From positions 1 to 42,551 of the forward strand of contig JBKEBD010000036.1 of the NCBI GenBank assembly GCA_047972995.1: a DNA stretch of 42,551 nt, written 5' to 3'. A model generated the notes under the pieces. It was not told where the DNA came from. It saw only the letters and a program-made list of their open reading frames with translations, and did no database searches. Positions 18,042-25,835 of the stretch are shown here, one piece after another. Both the position numbers and the translations under genes were made by a program. This DNA comes from JBKEDC01 sp047972995 (GTDB lineage: Bacteria > Bacteroidota > Bacteroidia > Bacteroidales > Prolixibacteraceae). Every line of letters begins with the position of its first letter. The first letter of the stretch is position 1.

Positions 18042-18078
18042 AAAAAAGCCTGAATAATGCACTTACACATATTCAGAC
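18042..18078 (-). terminator. Terminator after ridA
   Basis: On the minus strand GTCTGAATA pairs with TATTCAGGC (9 bp, one G-U pair) and is followed by six T, 23 nt after the ridA stop. Confidence 0.75.
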
Positions 18079-18101
18079 TTTCTATTTTGGTACTTAGCCG
18101 T

Positions 18102-18479
18102 TTATTTTACCGCTACCGTTTCAATCTCAACAAGCACACCTAAAGGTAACTCGCGCACAGCAAAAGCTGCTCTTGTTGGAGGATTTACAGCATAACGTGA
18201 ACCATACACTTCATTCATGGCTGCAAAATTTGCCATATCACTCAACAAACAGGTTGACTTCACTACATCAGCAAATGTGTAACCTGCTTCGGTTAGCACT
18301 GCTTCAATGTTTTTCATTACTTGTTCTGTTTGCTCTTTAATACCACCTTCAACCACCTTAGTAGTAGCTGGATCAACTGGAATTTGTCCAGAAATGTACA
18401 ATGTGCCATTTACTTCAATAGCTTGACAATAAGGACCGATTGCCGCCGGTGCATTGGGAGTTGAAATTACTCTTTTCAT
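18102..18479 (-). CDS. ridA: RidA family enamine/imine deaminase
   Basis: This 125-residue protein matches RidA (YjgF/YER057c/UK114), which hydrolyses reactive 2-aminoacrylate formed by PLP enzymes. PNAPAAIGPYCQAI at the N-terminus, YISGQIPVDP, and PTRAAFAVRELPLGVLVEIE at the C-terminus are the family blocks. Arg103 and Glu118 correspond to the substrate-binding arginine and catalytic glutamate. It has its own terminator and is separated by repeat-bearing spacers from both neighbours, so it is probably transcribed alone. Confidence 0.95.
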   Translation of the reverse strand: MKRVISTPNAPAAIGPYCQAIEVNGTLYISGQIPVDPATTKVVEGGIKEQTEQVMKNIEAVLTEAGYTFADVVKSTCLLSDMANFAAMNEVYGSRYAVNPPTRAAFAVRELPLGVLVEIETVAVK

Positions 18480-18491
18480 ATTTTTATTTTA

Positions 18492-18530
18492 AAGCCCCCT
18501 TCAACTCTCTCAAAGAGAAGAACTCAAAGG
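18492..18530. repeat. Decayed palindromic repeat upstream of ridA
   Basis: AGCCCCCTTCAACTCTCTCAAAGAGAAG follows the same order as the CTCCC/GGGAG elements elsewhere (C-run, TTCAACTC, small palindrome) but with CTCTC/GAGAA arms. It may be a diverged copy. Confidence 0.35.
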
Positions 18531-18613
18531 TGCAGAATTTATATTTAGCGCAATGTTAAAAGTACGAAGTTCCAAAGTATGCGCCATTAAACACCATAAG
18601 GTCAATTCGCAAT

Positions 18614-19144
18614 TTACAAGCCGCCCTCGTATTTCTCGGAAAATACAACTTCATTTATCAACTTTCTCTTTTTCTCTGGAATCGATGCCGATGCCGGATA
18701 CCCCACAGGCAACAAAGCTATAGGTTCAACACCATCGGGAAGCCCTAAAGCTTCAACTACTAGCTGAGGATTGAAGTTACACACCCAACAAGAACCGATG
18801 CCTAGCTCGGTAGCTTGCAAAGTCATGTGGTCGATAGCAATTGCCGTGTCAATGTCTAACGAGCATTTGTCATCATGATTAGCTCGTGTCCACGCCTCTG
18901 CGTACTCACCGCAAATTACAATCACGTGTGGAGCTGTGACAAACCAATCGCGAGGATAAGCCTCATGCAATTGCTTCAACCCTTTTTCTTCCGACACCAC
19001 AATAAACTTCCAAGGCTGCTTATTGCAGGCTGACGGTGCTAACCTGCCCGCCTCCAAGATTTGATAAAGGGTTTCGGTTTGAATCTTTTTCTGTTGATAT
19101 GTTCGTTCAGAATATCTATTCTGAATGGCTGTTTTTACATTCAT
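18614..19144 (-). CDS. Nitroreductase family protein
   Basis: This 176-residue protein is a short FMN-dependent nitroreductase-like oxidoreductase. RYSERTYQQKKIQ near the N-terminus contains the FMN-phosphate arginine region, APSACNKQPWKFIVV is the conserved APSxxNxQPW block, and LDIDTAIAIDHMTLQATELG with GSCWVCNF and LPVGYP completes the pattern. Such enzymes reduce nitro compounds, quinones or flavins using NAD(P)H; the true substrate cannot be told. It lies downstream of the rnf terminator and is read separately. Confidence 0.9.
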   Translation of the reverse strand: MNVKTAIQNRYSERTYQQKKIQTETLYQILEAGRLAPSACNKQPWKFIVVSEEKGLKQLHEAYPRDWFVTAPHVIVICGEYAEAWTRANHDDKCSLDIDTAIAIDHMTLQATELGIGSCWVCNFNPQLVVEALGLPDGVEPIALLPVGYPASASIPEKKRKLINEVVFSEKYEGGL

Positions 19145-19170
19145 CTAAGTCTGTTTTGTTTGACAATATT

Positions 19171-19205
19171 ACAAAAAAAACGCCGCAAGTTAAACTTACG
19201 ACGTT
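19171..19205 (-). terminator. Terminator of the rnf operon
   Basis: On the minus strand AACGTCGTAAGT pairs with ACTTGCGGCGTT (12 bp including two G-U pairs) and is followed by eight T, 28 nt after the rnfA stop. Confidence 0.9.
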
Positions 19206-19233
19206 GTTTTATTTCTTCTAGTAGTTATCTACA

Positions 19234-19809
19234 TTAAACCAATCCGCTGAAGCCCATGAAAGCCATAGCCAAGATTCCTGCAGTAATTAGCGCTGCTGGT
19301 GTACCTTTTAGCCCTTTAGGCAAGTCAATCATGTCTAATTGCTCGCGCAATCCGGCAAAAATGATTAATGCCAAACCAAAACCTAACGCATTACCAATAG
19401 CAGAAACTACACCTTTCATCAAGGTCATATCGGGGTCTGAAGACACCAAGATTGCTACCCCTAATACAGCACAGTTTGTAGTAATTAGCGGAAGGAAAAC
19501 ACCCAAAGCTTGATAAAGAGATGGACTCACTTTCTTCAACATAATTTCTACCATTTGCACCAACGAGGCAATCACCAAGATGAATGAAATGGTTTGTAAG
19601 TATTCTAATTCAAATGGTTCTAAAACATACTTTTGAATTAAGTATGTTACAATAGTTGCCAATGTCATTACAAATGCCACAGCACCTGCCATACCGATTG
19701 CTGTTTCTACTTTCTTCGATACGCCCATGAATGGACAAATACCCAAAAATTGTGCTAATACAATGTTCTGAACAAAAACGGCTGATATGATTATCAAGAT
19801 ATATTCCAT
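19234..19809 (-). CDS. rnfA: Ion-translocating Rnf complex subunit A
   Basis: This 191-residue membrane subunit has six predicted transmembrane segments and starts MEYILIIISAVFVQNIVLAQFLGICPFMG, in which the buried cysteine shared by RnfA and NqrE is seen. The second pseudo-symmetric cysteine motif is TTNCAVLGVAIL. RnfA and RnfE together hold an intramembrane iron-sulfur centre that passes electrons across the membrane. It is the last gene of the rnf operon, 13 nt after rnfE, and a terminator follows. Confidence 0.97.
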   Translation of the reverse strand: MEYILIIISAVFVQNIVLAQFLGICPFMGVSKKVETAIGMAGAVAFVMTLATIVTYLIQKYVLEPFELEYLQTISFILVIASLVQMVEIMLKKVSPSLYQALGVFLPLITTNCAVLGVAILVSSDPDMTLMKGVVSAIGNALGFGLALIIFAGLREQLDMIDLPKGLKGTPAALITAGILAMAFMGFSGLV

Positions 19810-19822
19810 TTTCTAATCCTCC

Positions 19823-20407
19823 TTATTTTTTGTTTAGTTTGTTAATTACAGCAATCAAATAACCTAATGCCAAGAAAGCTCCCGGTGCCAAAACAAACAC
19901 AAGCATTCCGTAGGTTTCAGGAAAGATTCTGATGTTAAATAGTGTTCCTGCTCCTAAGAACTCGCGAATAGCACCTAGAAGTGTTAGCGCAAAAGCAAAA
20001 CCCAAGCCCATGCTCAAACCATCAATTGTTGATGACAATACATTGTTTTTTGAGGCAAACGCTTCTGCTCGTCCCAACACAATACAGTTAACCACAATCA
20101 AAGGAATAAACAAACCTAAGCTTGAATATAACGAAGGTAAGTAAGCTTGCATAGAAAGTTCAACCACAGTTACAAACGAAGCAATAATTACAATAAAGCT
20201 AGGAATACGCACTTTATCTGGAATGAAATCTTTCACCAACGAGACTACGATGTTAGCACAAACTAACACAAAAGTGGTAGCCAAACCCATGCCCAAACCA
20301 TTAAAGGCTGATGATGTTACCCCCAAAGTTGGACACAAACCCAACAACAAGATGAATACGGGGTTTTCTTTTATAAAACCTTTTTTGAAGTTCTCTAATT
20401 GATTCAT
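19823..20407 (-). CDS. rnfE: Ion-translocating Rnf complex subunit E
   Basis: This 194-residue polytopic membrane protein is homologous to RnfA. It shows NPVFILLLGLCPTLGVTSSA with the cysteine of the intramembrane centre near the N-terminus and VVNCIVLGRAEAFAS in the second half. Its ATG overlaps the rnfG stop by one base (TAATG), so translation is coupled. Confidence 0.97.
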   Translation of the reverse strand: MNQLENFKKGFIKENPVFILLLGLCPTLGVTSSAFNGLGMGLATTFVLVCANIVVSLVKDFIPDKVRIPSFIVIIASFVTVVELSMQAYLPSLYSSLGLFIPLIVVNCIVLGRAEAFASKNNVLSSTIDGLSMGLGFAFALTLLGAIREFLGAGTLFNIRIFPETYGMLVFVLAPGAFLALGYLIAVINKLNKK

Positions 20408-20997
20408 TATTTAGCCCCTCCTTCGTTAGCGTTTTTAATGTAGGTATTATATCCACGCACAATTGATTCTAAGAATGCGCGAGAAGAAATGGTTGAAGCT
20501 GTAATGGCATCAATATCTCCACCATCTTTGCTTACTGTCATGTTAACCTCTCCCGGATTAATGCCAATGATTGTGTGGTCAGCATGACTAAACCACTCTT
20601 GCATTTTAGATCCTAATCCCGGAGTTTCTTTATGCATAAGCACTTGATAGCCGGTAATTACACCGCTGGTGTCAAAACCTACCATAACTTCAATAAGTCC
20701 ACTAAATCCATTAATTGAATATGTTCTTACTGCTGTACCCACTAGGTTTCCTTCCGCATCGCTTGCTCTGAAAAACACCAATGGATTAGTTCCGTCTGCT
20801 GGCATAACTTCTTTCGCTTCGCTTAGTTGATCGAAAGCTGGAAGGATTGCCTCAATAGCCTCATTTTGTGCTTTTTTAGCAGCAGTTTCAATGGGCTCTT
20901 TAGTTACCTTATGTACAAAACCTAAAACAGCACCTGAAATTAAAGTTACTGCTAAAAGTGTGAGTACCATATTTGGGAAATTCGATTTTATAGCCAT
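20407..20997 (-). CDS. rnfG: Rnf complex subunit G (covalent FMN carrier)
   Basis: This 196-residue subunit has a single N-terminal membrane anchor (about 10-28) and a periplasmic FMN-binding domain. GLIEVMVGFDTSGVITGYQV and HKETPGLGSKM are family blocks. DAITASTISSRA carries the threonine expected to bind FMN by a phosphoester bond, which normally requires the ApbE flavin transferase; no apbE gene is in this window. It is tightly packed in the operon: 2 nt after rnfD and overlapping rnfE. Confidence 0.96.
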   Translation of the reverse strand: MAIKSNFPNMVLTLLAVTLISGAVLGFVHKVTKEPIETAAKKAQNEAIEAILPAFDQLSEAKEVMPADGTNPLVFFRASDAEGNLVGTAVRTYSINGFSGLIEVMVGFDTSGVITGYQVLMHKETPGLGSKMQEWFSHADHTIIGINPGEVNMTVSKDGGDIDAITASTISSRAFLESIVRGYNTYIKNANEGGAK

Positions 20998-20999
20998 GC

Positions 21000-21971
21000 T
21001 TATTTACCTCCAAATCTTTTAGGTTTCACATAAGTATTGATAAGTGGGGTGAAAGCGTTCATAATAAGAATCGCAAAAGAAATACCTTCTGGATAAGAAC
21101 CATAGTTACGCACCATCACCGTGATAAAACCAATACCGATAGCAAAAATAATTTGACCTTTCACAGCCATGGGTGAAGTAACCATATCAGTAGCCATGAA
21201 AATAGCTCCTAGCATGACACCTCCCGTTAGCAAGTGCACTGCACCAAAGCTAACAGCATCGGCAAATGAACCTGCACCTGTAAGTACGTATAATACTGTT
21301 TGAAGCACAAACACTGTTGCCATTAGATATACAGGAATGTGCCATGTGATTACTTTTTTATAAAGCATCCAAGCAAATCCTAACAAAAGCATCAAGGCCG
21401 ACACCTCTCCCATAGAACCTGAGATACTTCCCAAGAATCCGTTAGAAAGGATACCATCACCTAAACCACTCATGGCACCCGACATTCCGTGGGCTTTCAT
21501 AATAGCTAGTGGCGTTGCTGCTGTTGTAGCATCAACGACTGGCCAGCTTGTCATTTGAACAGGGAAAGAAATCAATAGGAACACACGACCCACCAACGCA
21601 GGGTTAAATGGGTTGTTACCTATACCACCAAAAGACATTTTGCCCACACCAATGGCAACCAATGCACCAATAATGATAATCCATACAGGAATGCCCGATG
21701 GCAAGTTGAAGGCTAACAAAAGACCAGTCAATGCCGCCGATAGGTCATTGATTTCAGGTTCTCTTTTCATAACGAATCGTTGGATTATATATTCAAACCC
21801 AACGCTAGCAATTACTGCTATAAGTGTAACTCGAATGGCATCGAAGCCAAACATATATACCGACCAAGCCAAAGCTGGCAATAAGGCGATAATAACATTA
21901 CACATAATTTTGTTCACCGAATCACTCGTACGTTCGTGCGGAGATGGTGATATGGTAAGTACTTTACTCAT
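21000..21971 (-). CDS. rnfD: Rnf complex subunit D
   Basis: This 323-residue membrane subunit has about eight to ten hydrophobic segments. ISPSPHERTSDSVNKIM opens the protein as in other RnfD/NqrB proteins. DATTAATPLAIM contains the threonine that carries covalent FMN, and FNPALVGRVFLLISFP and FMATDMVTSPMAVKGQ are conserved. It forms the main ion-translocating channel with RnfA/E/G and is read 32 nt after rnfC. Confidence 0.97.
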   Translation of the reverse strand: MSKVLTISPSPHERTSDSVNKIMCNVIIALLPALAWSVYMFGFDAIRVTLIAVIASVGFEYIIQRFVMKREPEINDLSAALTGLLLAFNLPSGIPVWIIIIGALVAIGVGKMSFGGIGNNPFNPALVGRVFLLISFPVQMTSWPVVDATTAATPLAIMKAHGMSGAMSGLGDGILSNGFLGSISGSMGEVSALMLLLGFAWMLYKKVITWHIPVYLMATVFVLQTVLYVLTGAGSFADAVSFGAVHLLTGGVMLGAIFMATDMVTSPMAVKGQIIFAIGIGFITVMVRNYGSYPEGISFAILIMNAFTPLINTYVKPKRFGGK

Positions 21972-22003
21972 CTGACTTATGTTGTAAATTTTGATTTCTT
22001 AAA

Positions 22004-23335
22004 TTATTTTCTACTTCTGATGATTTGACCAACTTTGGCTTTACCTAAGCGGATATAATCGAGAACGGGACGACTAGCTGGACAAGTATAACTACAAGAA
22101 CCACACTCGATACAGTTCATCACGTGAGCTTTTTCAAGCTCATCCCACATTCCTTTTTTGGCTGCCGCAGCTAAGTAAAACGATTCTAAACCCATCGGAC
22201 AAACCGATGCACAACGGTTACAACGAATACAGTTTTTCATCGGCTTGCGATCTGATTCCGTATTTGGCAACATCAAAATACCAGAAGTTCCTTTTGCTAC
22301 AGGAATGTCTGTTGATGCCACTGCTTTACCCATCATAGGTCCACCACTGATTACTTTACCTGTATCTTCTGGTAAACCTCCTGCAGCTTCAATTAGCTCT
22401 TGCACATTGGTTCCCACACGCACTAAAAAGTTTGATGGTTTAGCCACCGATTTACCTGTGACAGTTACCACTCGCTCAAATAATGGTTTGTTCTTTTGTA
22501 CTGCTTCATAAACCGCAAGAGCAGTTCCCACATTGCTCACCACAGCTCCAACCTCAATAGGCAATGCTCCAGATGGCACTTGGCGACCTGTAACCGCATT
22601 GATAAGCTGTTTTTCACCTCCTTGAGGATATTGTACTTTCAATGGCACGATCTCAATTTCAGAATCATTAGCCACCAATTGTTTCAAGTGTGCAATAGCA
22701 TCTTTTTTATTGTTCTCAATGCCAACGTAAGCTTTATTTACGCTAATAGCCTTCATCATGATGCGAATACCCACCAAAATTTCTTCGGCCTTCTCTAGCA
22801 TCAAGCGATGGTCGGCAGTCAAATATGGCTCACACTCTACCCCATTCACCACCAACATTTCAGCCACTTTTCCCGGAGGAGGCATAAGTTTTACGTGTGT
22901 TGGGAAAGTAGCACCACCAAGTCCTACGATACCCGCTTCGGCTATCTTATCGACTATAGCTTTTGCTTCAAGTTTGATTTCAGTGTCAAGTGTTTCATCT
23001 CTGTTAATTGATTCTTCCCACTCATCACCTTCCACAGCTATAAAAACGCCTTGCTTGTTATAACCCGAAGCATCAAGAGCTAAATCAACTTTAATAACTG
23101 TTCCCGATACGGATGAATGAATGTTTGCAGATACGAATCCGCCAGATTTTGCAATTAACTGCCCCACTTTCACCGCATCGCCTTTTTTCACTAAGGCTTG
23201 TGCTGGTGCTCCAATATGCTGAGCAACAGGAATAAAGACGGTTTTTGGCAAGACTAATGTTTCAATAGCCTTATCCGCTGAAAGTTTATTCTCGGCTGGA
23301 TGAACCCCGCCTAGGATGAATGTCTTTAATGCCAT
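22004..23335 (-). CDS. rnfC: Rnf complex subunit C (NADH-binding)
   Basis: This 443-residue cytoplasmic-side subunit is thought to bind NADH and FMN. The N-terminal half contains GIVGLGGATFPTHVKL and VNGVECEPYLTADHRLM, as in the NADH-binding subunit of respiratory complex I. The C-terminal half carries two 4Fe-4S motifs: NCIRCNRCASVCPMGL and NCIECGSCSYTCPASRPVLD. The length fits the short RnfC form without the long C-terminal repeats seen in gammaproteobacteria. It starts 8 nt after the rnfB stop. Confidence 0.97.
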   Translation of the reverse strand: MALKTFILGGVHPAENKLSADKAIETLVLPKTVFIPVAQHIGAPAQALVKKGDAVKVGQLIAKSGGFVSANIHSSVSGTVIKVDLALDASGYNKQGVFIAVEGDEWEESINRDETLDTEIKLEAKAIVDKIAEAGIVGLGGATFPTHVKLMPPPGKVAEMLVVNGVECEPYLTADHRLMLEKAEEILVGIRIMMKAISVNKAYVGIENNKKDAIAHLKQLVANDSEIEIVPLKVQYPQGGEKQLINAVTGRQVPSGALPIEVGAVVSNVGTALAVYEAVQKNKPLFERVVTVTGKSVAKPSNFLVRVGTNVQELIEAAGGLPEDTGKVISGGPMMGKAVASTDIPVAKGTSGILMLPNTESDRKPMKNCIRCNRCASVCPMGLESFYLAAAAKKGMWDELEKAHVMNCIECGSCSYTCPASRPVLDYIRLGKAKVGQIIRSRK

Positions 23336-23343
23336 GGTTCTCC

Positions 23344-24303
23344 TTAATTATTTTCGTTGTTATCTTCTTTTTTCACTTCTTCCGCTACCAAAGCATCTGC
23401 CACAACAGTTTCTTTAGGCTTATCAGTTTTTACCACTGGTTTTTTTTCTACTGGTTTTGGAGGCAAATCAGCCTTTGGCTTGCGCTCTGGGAAATTGAAC
23501 TCCAAAATAGCATTTGTTGGACAAACTTCCACACATTTTCTACAAAGCTTACATTTATCAGAATCAATAAATGCCAAGTTGTTTTCTACTGTAATCGCGT
23601 CAAAAGCACATTCTTTCACGCATTTCTTACAACCAATACAAGCTGAATCACAGGCTTTTTTGGCCACACCACCTTTATCTTGGTTTCTACAAGCCACATA
23701 AATTTTGCGATCTTTTTTCGCTTTTTTGCGCAATTCGATCAACAATTTAGGACAAGCATCAACACAAGCACCACAAGCAGTACACTTGTCGTCATCAATT
23801 TCTGGCAAGCCTGTTTCTGGGTTTACGTGCAATGCATCGAAATCACAAGAAACCTCACAATCGCCAAGACCTAAACAACCGAATGAACAGCCGGTGTCGC
23901 CGCCATACAACGATGAAGCCATAGCACAAGACTGTGCACCGTCATACTTGTTGGTTTTAGGGCGAACACTGCACGCACCATTACAACGCAACACAGCCAC
24001 TTTGGGTGCCTGAGCAACGGCTTCTCTACCCAGAATGCCAGCCACTCCTTCCATGCACTCGTTTCCACCAACTGGGCAGTACAAGCCATCGAAAGTGTCT
24101 GATTTCACACAAGCTTCAGCAAAGGCTCTACAGCCTGCAAATCCACAACCACCACAGTTGGCTGATGGCAATGAGCTTTCCACCTCATCAATGCGAGGGT
24201 CTTCATACACATAAAACTTTTGTGCCACAAAGTATAAAATTACTGCGGCCAATGTACCGATTACAGCTAATGTGGCAACGGTGTAAATGATAGTCATATC
24301 CAT
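23344..24303 (-). CDS. rnfB: Rnf complex subunit B (multi-cluster ferredoxin subunit)
   Basis: This subunit accepts electrons from ferredoxin. The 319-residue protein has an N-terminal membrane anchor (about 7-28), then the RnfB Fe-S domain with NCGGCGFAGCRAFAEA near residue 49. A cysteine-rich stretch includes GCSFGCLGLGDCEVSC. Three ferredoxin-like motifs follow: CTACGACVDACP (from about 174), CIGCKKCVKEC and CKLCRKCVEVCP. The last 45 residues are a Lys/Pro/Glu-rich tail (PPKPVEKKPVVKTDK) without obvious fold. It is longer than E. coli RsxB, in line with RnfB of anaerobes. It starts 3 nt after rseC. Confidence 0.97.
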   Translation of the reverse strand: MDMTIIYTVATLAVIGTLAAVILYFVAQKFYVYEDPRIDEVESSLPSANCGGCGFAGCRAFAEACVKSDTFDGLYCPVGGNECMEGVAGILGREAVAQAPKVAVLRCNGACSVRPKTNKYDGAQSCAMASSLYGGDTGCSFGCLGLGDCEVSCDFDALHVNPETGLPEIDDDKCTACGACVDACPKLLIELRKKAKKDRKIYVACRNQDKGGVAKKACDSACIGCKKCVKECAFDAITVENNLAFIDSDKCKLCRKCVEVCPTNAILEFNFPERKPKADLPPKPVEKKPVVKTDKPKETVVADALVAEEVKKEDNNENN

Positions 24304-24306
24304 TTT

Positions 24307-24720
24307 TTATATCGACTTAATTTCAAATTCTAATTTCTCGCTCAATTTATCTTTACATAAATGTAAAACAAAGTAATAAGGAAGCAAAGAGCCTAAAGCT
24401 ACCAATGCTGAAGTTCCTTCTCCATAGCCCAAACTTATGCCCGTAATCAACAAGGCTAAAAGAATTAAGAATGGCAATAGGTAAGCATAAAACAATGCCA
24501 AGAAGCCTTGCGATGTCTTTCCTACAATGTTCACACGCTCTCCTACCCTATATGGTATTGATGACTTGCGCACCTCAATCTCCTTATCTTGCATATCTGA
24601 TGCCGAACAAGCACCCTTTGCATGGCAAGCAGCACAAGCTGACTTATTTACGAATCCAACCACTATTGTGTCCGCTGTAATGCGCTTCACAATACCTTCA
24701 TGTGTAATCTCTCCTGCCAT
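24307..24720 (-). CDS. rseC: SoxR-reducing system / RseC family protein
   Basis: This 137-residue protein starts with a small cytoplasmic beta domain containing a cysteine cluster (NKSACAACHAKGACSASD), followed by two hydrophobic segments (about 78-97 and 101-120). This is the RseC/MucC layout. In E. coli RseC works with the Rsx complex to keep SoxR reduced; in Bacteroidota the gene leads the rnf operon, and its job there is unproven. It starts the operon here, 3 nt before rnfB. Confidence 0.92.
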   Translation of the reverse strand: MAGEITHEGIVKRITADTIVVGFVNKSACAACHAKGACSASDMQDKEIEVRKSSIPYRVGERVNIVGKTSQGFLALFYAYLLPFLILLALLITGISLGYGEGTSALVALGSLLPYYFVLHLCKDKLSEKLEFEIKSI

Positions 24721-24749
24721 TTGATTTCTTCCTTTTGTGCAAACGATTG

Positions 24750-24757
24750 CAAAATTA
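24750..24757 (-). promoter_or_regulatory. Possible rnf operon promoter, -7 box TAATTTTG
   Basis: Read on the minus strand, TAATTTTG fits TAnnTTTG and lies 29 nt before the rseC start. No TTTG is found at the usual distance upstream. Confidence 0.4.
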
Positions 24758-25281
24758 TATCCTTTTCACTAATTACTACCCATCTGTTAACTATTTTTCA
24801 ACAAGATGCTTTTAATTTGTATCCATTTCAAATAACACCCATTCTGAAACTCACAATAATCAATTCATTCATTTTGTTGATATCCACAGATAGCATTTTT
24901 CACCGTTCGTTGCACGAAGATTAATTCCAGAGCAATTATGGCCTAACTTTACACTTCAACTAAACTTAGGATGTGGGTAAGTAGAAAGAACGAGCTATTG
25001 CTCTACTTATTGCTTTTTTGGTCGAAAACAAAGGAAAACATTTAAAATTGGAGAGAAAGCTTCGGCTTTCTTTCTCTGCTTTATTTCGCTACGCTTCATA
25101 AAACAAAGAGTGAAAATACACCCCTAAAACGGGCGTTTACTAATGGAAGCTAAGGTGTCCTTTGCTTAATTCCAAAAGCTCAAATGCTCAAATTTCACTT
25201 ATCAGCACAACTAACTGCAAAAAACTAGCGTATTTATCAAAAATCATAAGTTGATACATTTTTCGAATTTAAAAATTTATG
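24758..25281. other. Divergent gene-free gap with hairpins
   Basis: About 520 bp without a convincing gene lies between the rnf operon and the SPOR lipoprotein. Two structures stand out. One is TAAGTAGA (24978-24985) with TCTACTTA (25002-25009), whose interior also holds GAGC/GCTC. The other is an 11-bp stem capped by TTCG (25050-25060 with 25065-25075), followed by TGCTTTATTT. UUCG loops are very stable in RNA. An open frame at 24700-24924 overlaps rseC and has no family features. This stretch could encode a small RNA or hold regulatory sites. Confidence 0.4.
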
Positions 25282-25289
25282 TATGTTTG
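25282..25289 (+). promoter_or_regulatory. SPOR gene -7 box TATGTTTG
   Basis: TATGTTTG fits TAnnTTTG and lies 22 nt before the ATG at 25312. It overlaps an earlier ATG at 25279, which argues against that earlier start. Confidence 0.5.
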
Positions 25290-25311
25290 CAGCATATTAA
25301 TAATATTGATC

Positions 25312-25758
25312 ATGAAAAAATCACTAGCAAGCCTTTTTTTATTGGCTGTTGCACTTGTTTCTTGTAACGACAAGAAACAACCAAAAGTTGTAGAAAAAAC
25401 GATCATTCCTGTAGAAACTGTGGTTGATACAATAGCTGCCGACACCACTAGTTTTGAATATAACTATGAAGTGCACGAAGACGAAACCAACACATCGAAC
25501 ACGTATAGTTCTGATTTGAATGAAAACGATAAATATTTTGTTGTTGTGGGAAGCTTCGAGACAACCAAGCGAGCAAACAAACACATTGCATATCTTCAAA
25601 CAAAAGGAATAAATGCCATGATCGTTCAACGTCACCGCGGGTTAAATATGGAAAATTACCGCGTTGCCGTAAAATCTTCAAACAACAAAAAAGAAGCATT
25701 GGAAGCTGCCAATGATTTATTAAATGATTTTCCTGATGTTTGGGTACTTATTAAATAA
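25312..25758 (+). CDS. SPOR domain lipoprotein
   Basis: From the ATG at 25312 this is a 148-residue exported lipoprotein: MKKSLASLFLLAVALVSC is a signal peptide ending in a lipobox with Cys18. An acidic linker (about 45-75) leads to a C-terminal SPOR domain (YFVVVGSFETTKRANKHIAY to FPDVWVLIK). SPOR domains bind denuded peptidoglycan, typically at the division septum. An ATG 11 codons earlier (25279) would spoil the signal peptide and sits on the promoter box. The gene is monocistronic, closed by a terminator. Confidence 0.88.
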   Translation: MKKSLASLFLLAVALVSCNDKKQPKVVEKTIIPVETVVDTIAADTTSFEYNYEVHEDETNTSNTYSSDLNENDKYFVVVGSFETTKRANKHIAYLQTKGINAMIVQRHRGLNMENYRVAVKSSNNKKEALEAANDLLNDFPDVWVLIK

Positions 25759-25783
25759 GCACGATAACATCACCAATTACCTG

Positions 25784-25819
25784 AAAGTTAGCAGAACGAT
25801 CTGCTAACTTTTTTTTTTA
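25784..25819 (+). terminator. Terminator after the SPOR gene
   Basis: A perfect 12-bp stem (AAAGTTAGCAGA with TCTGCTAACTTT), loop ACGA, runs into a long T-tract. rsmF starts about 16 nt later. Confidence 0.92.
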
Positions 25820-25835
25820 TTTGAAACAAAAGCCA

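Noticed and set aside
24700..24924. A 74-codon plus-strand frame in the rseC-SPOR gap
   Set aside because: It overlaps the start of rseC, has low-complexity hydrophobic sequence and lacks a promoter box or family features.
25279..25311. An upstream ATG for the SPOR lipoprotein
   Set aside because: It overlaps the -7 box and adds residues in front of an otherwise perfect lipoprotein signal peptide.
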